A program made the translations under genes and the position numbers. Under the pieces are notes generated by a model, which was given only the letters and a program-made list of their open reading frames with translations, made no database searches and was not told the DNA's origin. A stretch of DNA of 64,000 nucleotides from Rhodococcoides trifolii (GTDB lineage: Bacteria > Actinomycetota > Actinomycetes > Mycobacteriales > Mycobacteriaceae). Below, one piece after another: positions 1-8,335 of the stretch (its first letter is position 1; every line of letters starts with the position of its first letter). Where the stretch lies: positions 124,001 to 188,000 of the forward strand of contig NZ_BMCU01000002.1 in assembly GCF_014635345.1 (NCBI RefSeq). The letters are read 5' to 3'.

Positions 1-38
1 TTTGGAAGACTAAGGCTCTACCATTGAGCTACGCCCGC
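1..38 (-). tRNA. tRNA-Gly (anticodon UCC), truncated by window edge
   Basis: Read on the minus strand, the first 38 bases give a tRNA 5' half. The acceptor strand starts GCGGGCGTAGCTC, followed by a D-arm with the usual GGTAGAGC and an anticodon loop CTTCCAA that places UCC as anticodon, hence glycine. The 3' half lies outside the window. The gene is divergent from the tRNA-Pro gene. Confidence 0.85.
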
Positions 39-105
39 ATGCACACGACGGAACCGGGATCGCCGGCCTCGCCGTCTGCGTTGAGTGACTGTACCCAATC
101 CCGCT

Positions 106-135
106 TTGAATTCGGAAATCGACCCACCGTAGGAT
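106..135 (+). promoter_or_regulatory. Probable sigma-70-type promoter of tRNA-Pro
   Basis: A -35-like TTGAAT (106-111) and a -10-like TAGGAT (130-135) are separated by 18 bp and lie 16 bp before the tRNA-Pro gene. Position and spacing fit a housekeeping promoter. The call rests on sequence likeness only. Confidence 0.5.
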
Positions 136-151
136 CGACGCGGCAGGTGAA

Positions 152-225
152 CGGGATGTGGCGCAGCTTGGTAGCGCATCCGCTTTGGGAGCGGAGGGTC
201 GCAGGTTCGAATCCTGTCATCCCGA
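152..225 (+). tRNA. tRNA-Pro (anticodon UGG)
   Basis: This is a complete cloverleaf of 74 bases. The acceptor stem CGGGATG pairs with CATCCCG, the D-arm reads GCGCAGCTTGGTAGCGC, the anticodon stem CCGCT/AGCGG encloses a loop with TGG, and the T-arm carries GGTTCGAATCC. The discriminator base is A and CCA is not encoded. It reads proline codons of the CCN box. It lies about 50 bp upstream of tig. Confidence 0.95.
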
Positions 226-276
226 CAGAACGTGAAAGAATCACCGATTCCGATAAGCAATGAAGGAGCAAGTCGC

Positions 277-1659
277 GTGAAGAGCACCGTCGAGCAGTTG
301 AGCCCGACGCGAGTCCGTATCAATGTTGAGGTGCCCTTCGAGGAGCTCAAGCCTGATTTCGACGCCGCGTACAAGACCCTCGCTCAGCAGATCCGTCTGC
401 CGGGGTTCCGCCCGGGCAAGGCTCCGGCCAAGCTGCTCGAGGCCCGCGTCGGACGGGTCAACGTCCTGAACCAGGTCGTCAACGATGCCCTGCCGGCAAA
501 GTACAACGACGCACTGAACTCCACGGAGCTCAAGCCGCTCGGTCAGCCGGACATCGAGATCACCAAGATCGAGGACGGTGAAGAGATCACCTTCACCGCC
601 GAGGTCGACGTTCGTCCCGAGATCGCCTTGCCCGACTACTCGACCCTGAGCGTCACCGTCGACCCGGTCGAGATCACCGACGAGGCCGTCGACGAGCAGT
701 TGCTCTCGCTGCGTCAGCGCTTCGGCACCCTCACCGGCGTCGAGCGCGCGGCACAGGACGGCGACTTCGTTTCCATCGACCTCAGCGCAACCGTCGACGG
801 TGAGGACGTCCCGGAGGCGTCGACCGAGGGCCTCTCGCACGAGGTCGGATCGGGTCAGCTGATCGACGGACTCGACGAGGCCATCGTCGGACTGAACGCC
901 GGCGAGTCCAAGGAGTTCCCCACCACCCTCCTCGCCGGTGAGCACGCCGGGCAGGAAGCCGTCGTCGTGGTGACCGTCAAGAGCATCAAGGAGCGCGAGC
1001 TTCCCGAGGCCGACGACGACTTCGCCCAGCTGGCAAGCGAATTCGACACGATCGACGCACTTCTCGGCGATCTCCGCGAGCGCGTCGCGCGCGTGAAGAA
1101 GGTCGAGCAGGCCGGTCAGATTCGCGACAAGGTTCTCGAAGCGCTCCTCGACACCGTCGAGATCGCCGTGCCGGAGGCGTTCGTCCAGGCAGAGGTGGAT
1201 TCACATCTGCACGACGCGATCCACGGTCTCGATCACGACGAGGACGCGCTGAACAAGCAGCTCGAAGCGGACGGAAGCTCGCGCGAGAAATTCGACGCCG
1301 ACTCCCGCGAGAGCGCGGAGAAGTCCGTCAAGACGCAGCTGCTGCTGGATTCGATTGCCGACGCCGAGTCCACCCAGGTGGGACAGGAAGAGTTGACGCA
1401 GAACATCATCTTCCAGGCGCAGCGCTACGGGATTCCCCCGGAGCAGTTCATCCAGCAGGTGCAGCAGGCCAACCAGCTTCCCGCACTGTTCGCCGACATC
1501 CGGCGCAGCAAGGCGCTGGCCGCCATCGTCGATCAGGTCACGGTCACCGACTCCGCGGGTGCGGCGGTCGATACCAAGGAGCTGTTCGGCGATTCGTCCG
1601 ACGACGACACAGAAGACGTCTCGCCTGCGGATTCGTCCGAGGGCGAACAGGAGAAGTAA
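277..1659 (+). CDS. tig: Trigger factor, ribosome-associated chaperone and prolyl isomerase
   Basis: This 460-residue protein binds the ribosome exit tunnel and shields nascent chains. The N-terminal ribosome-binding domain is clear: after the start it reads [20 protein letters not shown], and the GFRPGKAP signature that docks on ribosomal protein L23 lies near residue 45. A middle FKBP-like PPIase domain follows (about 150-240), then a helical C-terminal domain and an acidic Asp/Glu/Ser-rich tail. I chose the GTG at 277 because GAAGGAG lies just upstream. An in-frame extension to 232 would run into the tRNA-Pro flank. It is followed by clpP1, the usual actinobacterial order. Confidence 0.96.
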   Translation: MKSTVEQLSPTRVRINVEVPFEELKPDFDAAYKTLAQQIRLPGFRPGKAPAKLLEARVGRVNVLNQVVNDALPAKYNDALNSTELKPLGQPDIEITKIEDGEEITFTAEVDVRPEIALPDYSTLSVTVDPVEITDEAVDEQLLSLRQRFGTLTGVERAAQDGDFVSIDLSATVDGEDVPEASTEGLSHEVGSGQLIDGLDEAIVGLNAGESKEFPTTLLAGEHAGQEAVVVVTVKSIKERELPEADDDFAQLASEFDTIDALLGDLRERVARVKKVEQAGQIRDKVLEALLDTVEIAVPEAFVQAEVDSHLHDAIHGLDHDEDALNKQLEADGSSREKFDADSRESAEKSVKTQLLLDSIADAESTQVGQEELTQNIIFQAQRYGIPPEQFIQQVQQANQLPALFADIRRSKALAAIVDQVTVTDSAGAAVDTKELFGDSSDDDTEDVSPADSSEGEQEK

Positions 1660-1668
1660 CGCTCACAG

Positions 1669-1710
1669 CGAACGACGGCGGTTCCGGGACTCCGGGGCCG
1701 CCGTCCTTCG
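1669..1710 (+). terminator. GC-rich hairpin between tig and clpP1
   Basis: An inverted repeat pairs CGAACGACGGCGG with CCGCCGTCCTTCG with one internal mismatch, giving an 8-bp GC core and a 4-bp extension around a 16-base loop. It starts 10 bases after the tig stop. There is no U-run, so it may terminate weakly or act as an mRNA-end or processing structure. Confidence 0.45.
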
Positions 1711-1757
1711 TTAGTGTCGGTGGTAGCAAGTAAATCCGTATGGAGAAGGCAGGTACC

Positions 1758-2387
1758 GTGACCAACCCGAACCCGGCAGCAAGCCCCGTGATGACGTCGG
1801 CCACCGCGGGTCTCAACCTCAGTGACTCCGTCTACGAACGCCTTCTGCGCGAACGCATCATCTTCCTCGGCACTCAGGTCGACGACGACATCGCGAACAA
1901 GTTGTGTGCGCAGATTCTGTTGCTTTCGGCCGAGGACCCCACCCGCGACATCGAGCTGTACATCAACTCTCCCGGAGGTTCGGTGTCGGCCGGAATGGCC
2001 ATCTACGACACGATGACCTTCGCGGAGTGCGACGTCGCGACATACGCCATGGGCCTCGCCGCGTCGATGGGGCAGTTCCTGCTCACGGCCGGCACCAAAG
2101 GCAAGCGGTACGCGCTGCCGCACGCGCGCATCATGATGCACCAGCCGTCCGCCGGTATCGGTGGTAGCGCTGCCGACATCGCGATCATGGCCGAGCAGTT
2201 CGCACTGACCAAGAAGGAAATGGCCGAGCTGATCGCACAGCACACGGGTCAGACCTTCCAGCAGGTCACCGAGGACTCCGACCGTGACCGTTGGTTCACG
2301 GCTCAGCAGGCACTCGAATACGGAATGGTCGATCACGTGGTCGCCCGCGCAACGCAGGCCGGCGGCATCGGCGAATCCGGCAACTGA
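1758..2387 (+). CDS. clpP1: ATP-dependent Clp protease proteolytic subunit ClpP1
   Basis: This is a serine peptidase subunit of about 209 residues. In actinobacteria it assembles with ClpP2 into a mixed tetradecamer fed by ClpX or ClpC. The catalytic triad is visible: Ser103 in GLAASMGQF, His128 in MMHQPS and Asp177 in SDRDRW, with the family's normal spacing. I prefer the GTG at 1758 because GGAGAAGG lies eight bases before it. An ATG 18 bases further upstream has no ribosome-binding site. It is followed after about 50 bases by clpP2. In mycobacteria the pair is essential and induced by ClgR, but I saw no obvious ClgR site here. Confidence 0.94.
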   Translation: MTNPNPAASPVMTSATAGLNLSDSVYERLLRERIIFLGTQVDDDIANKLCAQILLLSAEDPTRDIELYINSPGGSVSAGMAIYDTMTFAECDVATYAMGLAASMGQFLLTAGTKGKRYALPHARIMMHQPSAGIGGSAADIAIMAEQFALTKKEMAELIAQHTGQTFQQVTEDSDRDRWFTAQQALEYGMVDHVVARATQAGGIGESGN

Positions 2388-2440
2388 TCGATGCGGCTCA
2401 CGCCACCGTCGATCCTGCCCCGAACACTTTTGGAGAACAG

Positions 2441-3082
2441 ATGACCAATCTCTTCGATCCCAGCCAGATGCCGTCGTCGCGGTACATTCTGCCGTCCTTC
2501 GTCGAGCATTCGAGCTACGGCGTCAAGGAATCGAACCCGTACAACAAGCTGTTCGAGGAGCGCATCATCTTCCTCGGCGTGCAGGTCGACGACGCCTCGG
2601 CGAACGACGTCATGGCGCAGCTGCTCGTACTCGAGGGTCTCGATCCCGACCGCGACATCACGATGTACATCAACTCGCCCGGTGGATCGTTCACCTCGCT
2701 GATGGCGATCTACGACACCATGCAGTACGTGCGTGCCGACGTCGCCACCGTTTGTCTCGGTCAGGCCGCGTCCGCGGCCGCTGTGCTGTTGGCTGCCGGT
2801 ACCCCCGGCAAGCGCGCAGCACTCCCGAACGCCCGAGTGCTCATTCACCAGCCGTCCACCGGTGGAGTGCAGGGTCAGGTCTCCGACCTCGAAATTCAGG
2901 CCGCTGAGATCGAGCGCATGCGCCGCTTGATGGAGACCACCCTCGGTCGCCACACCAACAAGGATCCCGAGGTCATCCGCAAGGACACCGACCGCGACAA
3001 GATCCTCACGGCCGCGGAAGCCAAGGACTACGGAATCATCGACACCGTGTTCGAGTACCGGAAGCTCTCGGCGCAGAAGTAA
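2441..3082 (+). CDS. clpP2: ATP-dependent Clp protease proteolytic subunit ClpP2
   Basis: This is the second ClpP-family subunit, 213 residues, co-oriented with clpP1. Ser111 (GQAASAAAV), His136 (LIHQPS) and Asp185 form the triad. The N-terminus [20 protein letters not shown] is the ClpP2-type leader, distinct from that of ClpP1. The start is the ATG at 2441, preceded by TGGAGAACAG. A longer in-frame reading overlaps clpP1 and is rejected. Its role is partner in the ClpP1P2 chamber that degrades proteins unfolded by ClpX (encoded 220 bp downstream) or ClpC. Confidence 0.95.
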   Translation: MTNLFDPSQMPSSRYILPSFVEHSSYGVKESNPYNKLFEERIIFLGVQVDDASANDVMAQLLVLEGLDPDRDITMYINSPGGSFTSLMAIYDTMQYVRADVATVCLGQAASAAAVLLAAGTPGKRAALPNARVLIHQPSTGGVQGQVSDLEIQAAEIERMRRLMETTLGRHTNKDPEVIRKDTDRDKILTAAEAKDYGIIDTVFEYRKLSAQK

Positions 3083-3088
3083 TGACCG

Positions 3089-3121
3089 CGACACGCGGAG
3101 GAGACCTACCTCCGCGTGTCG
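3089..3121 (+). terminator. Perfect 13-bp hairpin after clpP2
   Basis: CGACACGCGGAGG and CCTCCGCGTGTCG form a perfect stem with a 7-base loop, beginning seven bases after the clpP2 stop. There is no U-run. It probably ends or attenuates the clpP1P2 transcript ahead of the separately expressed clpX. Confidence 0.55.
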
Positions 3122-3305
3122 ACGGCGACCGGCAGCCATGCTGTGGGGCGCACACAATCGCTGCCGATTCCGGTGATGAATCGGCGGTAAGAAGTCGACC
3201 ATGTTCGCTCAGTGCGGGTACGGTCACAGGATGGAACAGGCACGGCGAGCGGCTGCGATGCACGCGGTGCAGGTCCAGCCCTGACGAGGAAGTAGGAGCC
3301 GACAC

Positions 3306-4586
3306 ATGGCACGCATCGGCGACGGTGGCGATCTGCTGAAGTGCTCTTTCTGCGGAAAGAGCCAGAAGCAGGTCAAGAAGCTCATTGCTGGGCCAGGTGT
3401 GTACATCTGCGACGAGTGCATCGATCTCTGCAACGAGATCATCGAAGAGGAGCTGGCCGAGTCCAGCGAGGTCAAGCTCGACGAGCTGCCCAAGCCGTCC
3501 GAGATCCGCGACTTCCTCGAGAATTACGTCATCGGTCAGGACACTGCTAAGCGCACGCTCGCGGTGGCGGTCTACAACCACTACAAGCGCATCCAGGCCG
3601 GCGACAAGGCACGTGACTCGCGGGGCGAGACCGTCGAACTGGCGAAGTCGAACATCTTGATGCTCGGCCCCACCGGGTGCGGCAAGACTTACTTGGCTCA
3701 GACCCTCGCGAAGATGCTGAACGTCCCGTTCGCCATTGCGGACGCGACGGCCCTTACCGAGGCCGGTTACGTCGGCGAGGATGTCGAGAACATTCTCCTG
3801 AAGCTGATTCAGGCAGCCGACTACGACGTCAAGCGAGCCGAGACCGGCATCATCTACATCGACGAGGTCGACAAGATCGCCCGTAAGAGCGAGAACCCGT
3901 CGATCACGCGCGACGTGTCCGGCGAAGGTGTGCAGCAGGCACTGCTGAAGATCCTGGAAGGTACGCAAGCCAGCGTGCCCCCGCAGGGCGGCCGTAAGCA
4001 CCCGCACCAGGAATTCATCCAGATCGACACCACCAACGTCCTGTTCATCGTCGCAGGCGCTTTCGCCGGACTCGAGCGCATCGTGTCCGACCGAATCGGC
4101 AAGCGCGGCTTGGGTTTCGGCGCGGAAGTTCGTACCAAGGCCGAGATCGACACTCAGGACCACTTCGCCGAGGTCATGCCCGAGGACCTCATCAAGTTCG
4201 GTTTGATCCCGGAATTCATCGGCCGCCTCCCGGTCGTCGCGTCGGTGACCAACCTGGACAAGGAATCGCTCGTCACCATCCTGTCGCAGCCGAAGAACGC
4301 GTTGGTCAAGCAATACACGCGCCTCTTCGACATGGACGGCGTGGAACTCGAGTTCACCCCGGAGGCCCTCGATGCGATTGCCGACCAGGCCATCCACCGC
4401 GGAACCGGTGCTCGTGGACTGCGCGCGATCATGGAAGAAGTGCTGCTCCCGGTAATGTACGACATCCCCAGCCGCGACGACGTGGCCAAGGTGGTCGTCA
4501 CCAAGGAGACAGTCATCGACAACGTGCTCCCCACCATCGTTCCCCGCAAGCCGGAGCGTCCGGAGCGCCGCGACAAGTCGGCATAA
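3306..4586 (+). CDS. clpX: ATP-dependent Clp protease ATP-binding subunit ClpX
   Basis: This AAA+ unfoldase of 426 residues, the usual ClpX length, recognises tagged substrates and threads them into ClpP. The N-terminal zinc-binding domain has Cys13, Cys16, Cys35 and Cys38 (CSFC and CDEC). Walker A GPTGCGKT lies at 121-128, Walker B is [10 protein letters not shown], and the C-terminal small domain has GARGLR (sensor 2). The start ATG at 3306 is preceded by AGGAGCC. It is separated from clpP2 by a 223-bp gap containing a hairpin and is followed by a strong terminator, so it is probably a single transcription unit. Confidence 0.97.
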   Translation: MARIGDGGDLLKCSFCGKSQKQVKKLIAGPGVYICDECIDLCNEIIEEELAESSEVKLDELPKPSEIRDFLENYVIGQDTAKRTLAVAVYNHYKRIQAGDKARDSRGETVELAKSNILMLGPTGCGKTYLAQTLAKMLNVPFAIADATALTEAGYVGEDVENILLKLIQAADYDVKRAETGIIYIDEVDKIARKSENPSITRDVSGEGVQQALLKILEGTQASVPPQGGRKHPHQEFIQIDTTNVLFIVAGAFAGLERIVSDRIGKRGLGFGAEVRTKAEIDTQDHFAEVMPEDLIKFGLIPEFIGRLPVVASVTNLDKESLVTILSQPKNALVKQYTRLFDMDGVELEFTPEALDAIADQAIHRGTGARGLRAIMEEVLLPVMYDIPSRDDVAKVVVTKETVIDNVLPTIVPRKPERPERRDKSA

Positions 4587-4600
4587 CTTTCAGCGAGAAA

Positions 4601-4631
4601 AGCCCCGCTCACGGTGTGAGCGGAGCTTTTT
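4601..4631 (+). terminator. Rho-independent terminator of clpX
   Basis: AGCCCCGCTCAC and GTGAGCGGAGCT form a 12-bp stem with one mismatch and a 3-base loop. The stem runs directly into TTTTT. It starts 14 bases after the clpX stop and is the best intrinsic terminator in the window. Confidence 0.85.
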
Positions 4632-4647
4632 CGTGGGCCCATCTGTT

Positions 4648-4704
4648 GCGACTGAAGGGCACCCTGACACCGTCAGACCGACTGAATGTGCCCCTGAGTC
4701 AGGA
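4648..4704. repeat. Imperfect palindromic intergenic repeat, copy 1
   Basis: The element is bounded by GACTGAAGGGCACC and TGTGCCCCTGAGTCA, which are near reverse complements. The spacer (GACACCGTCAGACCGACTGA) resembles that of copy 2. Copies 1 and 2 have the same orientation and flank the small minus-strand gene at 4726-5037. Confidence 0.7.
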
Positions 4705-4725
4705 GGGTTGAAGCTAGTGCCGACC

Positions 4726-5037
4726 CTACGGTTGCCGAACCTTGCCGCGCCACACCAGACTCTGAGTATTCAGGCGGCGCAAAAGCGGATCCCCTTCGCG
4801 CACAATCTGATCGGCCATTTCGACGGCGGACGTCAGCTGCTCGTCGTCGAGCTGGTCGAATGCCGGAGACCGACGCCGGTCGAGGACGTCGTACCAACAC
4901 GCCCCGACTGCATGATCGAGCAGAATTCGCCCGAAGCAATGATCCTTCACGACGACCCATCGGCCCGCCACACCAAGCGAGGGCAGCTCGGTCTTGACCA
5001 GGTGGCGATAGCGCGCGCGTAACTCGTCCCGATCCAT
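4726..5037 (-). CDS. Conserved small protein of unknown function
   Basis: I do not recognise a named family for this 103-residue soluble protein. Visible features are a basic start (MDRDELRARYRHLVK), a central segment DHCFGRILLDHAVGACWYDVL with aromatic, His and Cys residues, and a charged helical C-terminal half (DQLDDEQLTSAVEMADQIV). There are no membrane segments or signal peptide. The ATG at 5037 is used; a GTG directly before it adds one residue. Codon use looks ordinary for the region. It stands alone between palindromic repeats, convergent with clpX and behind the MFS gene, so context gives no functional clue. Confidence 0.6.
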   Translation of the reverse strand: MDRDELRARYRHLVKTELPSLGVAGRWVVVKDHCFGRILLDHAVGACWYDVLDRRRSPAFDQLDDEQLTSAVEMADQIVREGDPLLRRLNTQSLVWRGKVRQP

Positions 5038-5098
5038 CACTCCGGCTTACCCGGATGAGGTGGTCGACGCAACGTGGCGGTGGTCGTGCGCCCGTTGT

Positions 5099-5153
5099 GC
5101 GACTGAGGGGCACCCCGACACAGTCAGATCGACCGAAGGTGCCCCTGACTCGG
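5099..5153. repeat. Imperfect palindromic intergenic repeat, copy 2
   Basis: GACTGAGGGGCACC is paired with GGTGCCCCTGACTC; the inner 8-bp arms GGGGCACC/GGTGCCCC are perfect. The spacer GACACAGTCAGATCGACCGA is close to that of copy 1. Confidence 0.75.
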
Positions 5154-5173
5154 GTGGTCGCGGCGGACCGTTC

Positions 5174-5228
5174 CGGAGTCAGGGGCACCCTGAGTCGATC
5201 TATCGGTGTGAGGGTGCCCCTGAGTCGG
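5174..5228. repeat. Imperfect palindromic intergenic repeat, copy 3 (inverted)
   Basis: GAGTCAGGGGCACC is paired with GGTGCCCCTGAGTC and both arms are nearly perfect. Its spacer matches copies 1 and 2 only when read on the opposite strand, so this copy is inverted and lies 20 bp from copy 2. It ends about 16 bp beyond the MFS stop codon. Confidence 0.75.
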
Positions 5229-5243
5229 AACAGGGGCGACCGA

Positions 5244-6578
5244 CTAGACCGGGCGACCCAACTGCTTCAACGGAACCCGGTACGTCTCGCGTGCCGTGAA
5301 CGCGGAGATGGCGGAGATGACGCAGCAGGCAGCCACCAGGATGGCAACCGGCAACCAGTTGGTGCGGCTGTCGCCGATGAGGGTCCAGGCGATGGTCGGG
5401 GCGAAGCCGGCGAGAGCGAAGCCGAGCTGCGTGCCGATGGCGATGCCGGAGAAGCGGACCTTCGTGTTGAACATCTCGGCGTAGAACGAGGGCCAGATGG
5501 CGTTCGGTGCGCTGTAGCAGATGCCCGTGAGGACGACGGCGCCGACGAAGATGAGCGGGATGTTGCCGGTCATGATGGCGTTGAAGTACACGAAAATCAT
5601 GACGGCACAACCGAGTACACCGGTGATGAAGACGGGCTTGCGGCCGACGCGGTCTGCCACGATCGCCAGGGTGGGCTGCATGACGAGTGCGACGACGTTC
5701 GCGGTGACGGCGACGAGAAGCATCGTCGTGCGCGACACGCCTACCTCGGAGCTGGTGGCGAACGCCAGGCCGAAGACCGAGAACACGGTGCCGCACACGG
5801 CAATGAGGGCGCAGGCGATGACGCGGAACACGTCCTGGGTGTGCGAGCGGAACAGTTCCACGACAGGGAATTTGGCGGTGTTGTCGGCGTCCTGCTCCTC
5901 CTGGAACACCTCCGGCTCGTCGAGCTTGCGACGGATCACGTAGGCCAGAACGACGACGACGAAGCTGAACCAGAACGGCACACGCCAGCCCCAGCTGAGC
6001 AGCTGATCCTCGGGCAGGTTGGCGACGGTGAGGAACACCAGTGTGGCGAGGATGAAGCCGGCCTGAGTACCGGTCAGGGTCCAGCTGGTGAAGAACGCGC
6101 GGCGACCCTCGGGTGCGTGTTCGAGCGTGAGGGAGTTCGCGCCGCTCTGCTCACCGGCCGCCGAGATGCCCTGCAGCACACGGAGAAGTACGAGAAGGAT
6201 GGGCGCGCCGACGCCGATGGCAGCGTGCGAGGGAAGGCAGCCGATGAGGAAGGTCGAGGTGCCCATCATGACGAGGGTGACCAGCATGACCTTCTTGCGA
6301 CCGACACGGTCACCGAAGTGGCCGAGGATGACGGCGCCGAACGGGCGGGCGACGTAGGCGACGCCGAACGTGGCCAGGGACAGGAGCGTGCCGGCGGCGG
6401 CGTTGGTGGAGGGGAAGAAGACCTTTCCGAACACCAGTGCCGCGGCGGACGCATAGATGTAGAAGTCGTAGTACTCGAGCATGCTGCCGAGGAAGCTCGC
6501 TACGGCCGCGCGCTTGACCTTGCTGGTGTCAGCGGGCGGCGAGGTATCCGCTCCCGTGTCGACGGTGCTGCGTGTCAT
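5244..6578 (-). CDS. MFS transporter, metabolite:H+ symporter family, probable shikimate/dehydroshikimate importer
   Basis: This 444-residue protein has 12 predicted membrane segments and the metabolite:H+ symporter pattern: an N-terminal FLGSMLEYYDFYIYASAAAL block and the loop 2-3 motif GHFGDRVGRKK, repeated as DRVGRKPV in the second half. This subfamily carries organic acids such as shikimate (ShiA), citrate and alpha-ketoglutarate. The substrate is inferred from context: beyond the TetR gene lie shikimate dehydrogenase and dehydroshikimate dehydratase genes, and a matching operator candidate lies upstream of both units. The start has CAGGAG nine bases upstream. Protocatechuate or quinate are alternative substrates. 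Confidence 0.85.
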   Translation of the reverse strand: MTRSTVDTGADTSPPADTSKVKRAAVASFLGSMLEYYDFYIYASAAALVFGKVFFPSTNAAAGTLLSLATFGVAYVARPFGAVILGHFGDRVGRKKVMLVTLVMMGTSTFLIGCLPSHAAIGVGAPILLVLLRVLQGISAAGEQSGANSLTLEHAPEGRRAFFTSWTLTGTQAGFILATLVFLTVANLPEDQLLSWGWRVPFWFSFVVVVLAYVIRRKLDEPEVFQEEQDADNTAKFPVVELFRSHTQDVFRVIACALIAVCGTVFSVFGLAFATSSEVGVSRTTMLLVAVTANVVALVMQPTLAIVADRVGRKPVFITGVLGCAVMIFVYFNAIMTGNIPLIFVGAVVLTGICYSAPNAIWPSFYAEMFNTKVRFSGIAIGTQLGFALAGFAPTIAWTLIGDSRTNWLPVAILVAACCVISAISAFTARETYRVPLKQLGRPV

Positions 6579-6680
6579 GTGGTTTCTCCTGGCTGAGTTC
6601 GTGGTGTTCGTATAGCGAACGTGAGTTCGCTCTCCGGATGAGCCAAATGTAACTCAGCTCACGTGCACGATCAACAGTAT

Positions 6681-6696
6681 TAACCAAATAGTTCAT
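6681..6696. promoter_or_regulatory. Candidate TetR operator upstream of the MFS gene
   Basis: TAACCAAATAGTTCAT shares 12 of 16 positions with the site at 7420-7435 (pattern T-ACCA-NN-T-GT-CAT) and is an imperfect palindrome around ACCA/TRGT, a form typical of TetR-family operators. It lies about 100 bp upstream of the transporter start. Confidence 0.5.
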
Positions 6697-6701
6697 AAAA
6701 C

Positions 6702-7352
6702 CTAGAGATCGGTGAGAAACGCGATCACGAGGTCGCCGAGCATGCGTCGCATGTGGTCGCGAGCGGACGGGTCGGTCAAGTCGCGACCGAACAGCGCGTC
6801 GAAGGTGTACCGGTTGGAGAGCCGGAAGAAGCAGTAGCTGCTGATCACCATGTGCACGTCGAGGGCGTCGACGTCGGTGCGGAAGACGCCCTCGCCCTGA
6901 CCCCGCGCGAGAATGATGCCGAGTAGCTCGGCTGCCGGATTGCCGAGTCGACCCAGGACGTCGGACGTCTTGATGTGTTCGCCGCGCAGCATGTTCTCGG
7001 TCGCGACGAGCCTGATGAAGTCCGGATGCTGCTCGTGGTGGTCGAACGTGACGCCGGCGATCTCGCGGATCGCGTCGATCGGGGACAGCCCCTCGATGTC
7101 GACATCGCCCTCGAGTGCGCGAATGGTCAGGTAAGAACGCTCGAGGACGGCCTTGTACAGGCCTTCCTTGTCGGCGAAGTAGTAGTAGATCATTCGTTTC
7201 GTGGTGTGCGTCTGCCGCGCGATCTCGTCGACGCGCGCGCCCGCATAGCCTTTGTCCGCGAATTCCGACGTCGCGACTTCGAGGATGTCGTGCTTCGTCA
7301 GGTCGCTGTTGCGCCGCCGTTTCGGTGGGGCGGGGGCGGCGTCGGACGTCAT
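6702..7352 (-). CDS. TetR/AcrR-family regulator of the shikimate module
   Basis: This 216-residue repressor-type protein has an N-terminal helix-turn-helix (about residues 15-60: HDILEVATSEFADKGY then TTKRMIYYYFADKEGLYKAVLE) and an all-helical ligand-binding C-terminal domain. It lies between the MHS transporter (same strand) and the divergent aroE-qsuB operon. Similar operator candidates lie before both, so it probably represses uptake and catabolism until shikimate or an intermediate binds. The start is uncertain. I use the ATG at 7352; an ATG at 7376 would add eight residues and lie next to the CTGTGC palindrome. Neither has a clear ribosome-binding site. Confidence 0.85.
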   Translation of the reverse strand: MTSDAAPAPPKRRRNSDLTKHDILEVATSEFADKGYAGARVDEIARQTHTTKRMIYYYFADKEGLYKAVLERSYLTIRALEGDVDIEGLSPIDAIREIAGVTFDHHEQHPDFIRLVATENMLRGEHIKTSDVLGRLGNPAAELLGIILARGQGEGVFRTDVDALDVHMVISSYCFFRLSNRYTFDALFGRDLTDPSARDHMRRMLGDLVIAFLTDL

Positions 7353-7378
7353 GGGAGCCAACTCTAATCGGGCCATGT

Positions 7379-7396
7379 CTGTGCAAGTCGGCACAG
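7379..7396. promoter_or_regulatory. Perfect inverted repeat CTGTGC-N6-GCACAG
   Basis: This 6-6-6 perfect palindrome lies in the divergent tetR/aroE promoter region, immediately before the possible upstream start of the TetR gene. It is a candidate autoregulatory site, or a site for a second regulator. Confidence 0.45.
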
Positions 7397-7419
7397 AGGG
7401 CGTACTGTCGTGTCCTAAC

Positions 7420-7435
7420 TCACCAGTTGGTACAT
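7420..7435. promoter_or_regulatory. Candidate TetR operator upstream of aroE
   Basis: TCACCAGTTGGTACAT contains ACCA-GT-TGGT dyad symmetry and matches the site upstream of the transporter at 12 of 16 positions. It ends 21 bp before the aroE GTG start, a suitable place for repression. Confidence 0.55.
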
Positions 7436-7456
7436 AAGAAATCACAGGAGGACGCC

Positions 7457-8335
7457 GTGACGGAATCGATCGTGTGCGGATTGATCGGAACCGGCATCAG
7501 CTTCTCGCTCACCCCGCCGATGCACGAGCGCGAGGCGCAGCACCACGGATTGGCCTACGCCTACAAGATCATCGATCTCGACGTTCTCGAACTGTCGGTC
7601 GACGATCTCCCGCGCCTGGTCGCCACTGCCCGCGATCTCGGGTTCCGTGGTCTGAACATCACACACCCGTGCAAGCAGCGCGTCATCGAGCTGCTCGACG
7701 ACCTGTCGTCGGACGCAGCACGCCTTGGCGCCGTCAACACCGTGCTGTTCGACGACGGTCGTGCCATCGGGCACAACACCGACTGGACCGGTTTCGGACG
7801 CAACCTCGACCGCGGGCTGCCTGCGGTCGGTCTCGATCACGTCGTGCAGCTCGGTGCCGGTGGTGCGGGCGCAGCCGTTGCCTACGCCGTTCTCAGCCGC
7901 GGTGCGCGCCACTACACGGTGGTCGACTCCGACCTCGCACGAGCAACTGCGTTGAGCGAGAGCATGTCTCGACTGTTTCCCTCCCAGACCGTGGACGCTG
8001 CTGCGTCGGCCGATGCCGCCTCGGTGATCGGGGGTGCAGACGGTTTGATCAATGCCACACCGATGGGGATGGCCGCGCATCCCGGAATGGCTGTTGCGGC
8101 AGACGTTCTCCGCCCGGACCTGTGGGTTGCCGACGTCGTCTATCGGCCGGCGGAGACCGAACTGCTCAGTGCAGCGCGGTCTTTGGGCGCGCCGGTATTG
8201 AGCGGGACAGGAATGACAGTCTTTCAGGCCGTCGCAGCGTTCGAGATCTTCACAGGACTCTCGGCCGACGCCGATCGAATGACCGATCACATGCGCGAGC
8301 TGCTCGGCCGCGAAGAAGCGGTGCTGACCGCATGA
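7457..8335 (+). CDS. aroE: Shikimate/quinate dehydrogenase (catabolic AroE/QsuD type)
   Basis: This 292-residue enzyme of the AroE fold interconverts shikimate and 3-dehydroshikimate with a nicotinamide cofactor. The N-terminal substrate domain has the family pattern GTGISFSLTPPMHE (Ser pair binding the carboxylate), catalytic Lys73 in NITHPCK and Asp109 in HNTDWTGF. The Rossmann loop is GAGGAGAAV, and the strand-2 end VDSD suggests NAD preference. The GTG start follows CAGGAGGACGCC, a strong ribosome-binding site. It overlaps qsuB by ATGA, so the two are co-translated. Clustering with the dehydratase and a transporter indicates catabolism rather than aromatic amino acid synthesis. A quinate substrate cannot be excluded. 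Confidence 0.9.
   Translation: MTESIVCGLIGTGISFSLTPPMHEREAQHHGLAYAYKIIDLDVLELSVDDLPRLVATARDLGFRGLNITHPCKQRVIELLDDLSSDAARLGAVNTVLFDDGRAIGHNTDWTGFGRNLDRGLPAVGLDHVVQLGAGGAGAAVAYAVLSRGARHYTVVDSDLARATALSESMSRLFPSQTVDAAASADAASVIGGADGLINATPMGMAAHPGMAVAADVLRPDLWVADVVYRPAETELLSAARSLGAPVLSGTGMTVFQAVAAFEIFTGLSADADRMTDHMRELLGREEAVLTA

Noticed and set aside
3082..3339. Possible 85-codon plus-strand gene between clpP2 and clpX
   Set aside because: It begins within the clpP2 stop, passes through the terminator-like hairpin, runs into clpX in another frame and has no similarity I recognise.
5055..6596. Open frame of 513 codons on the plus strand opposite the MFS gene
   Set aside because: The composition is Asp/Glu/Arg/Gly-rich with no hydrophobic core or domain, and it starts inside the palindromic repeats. 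The minus-strand transporter has 12 clear membrane segments.
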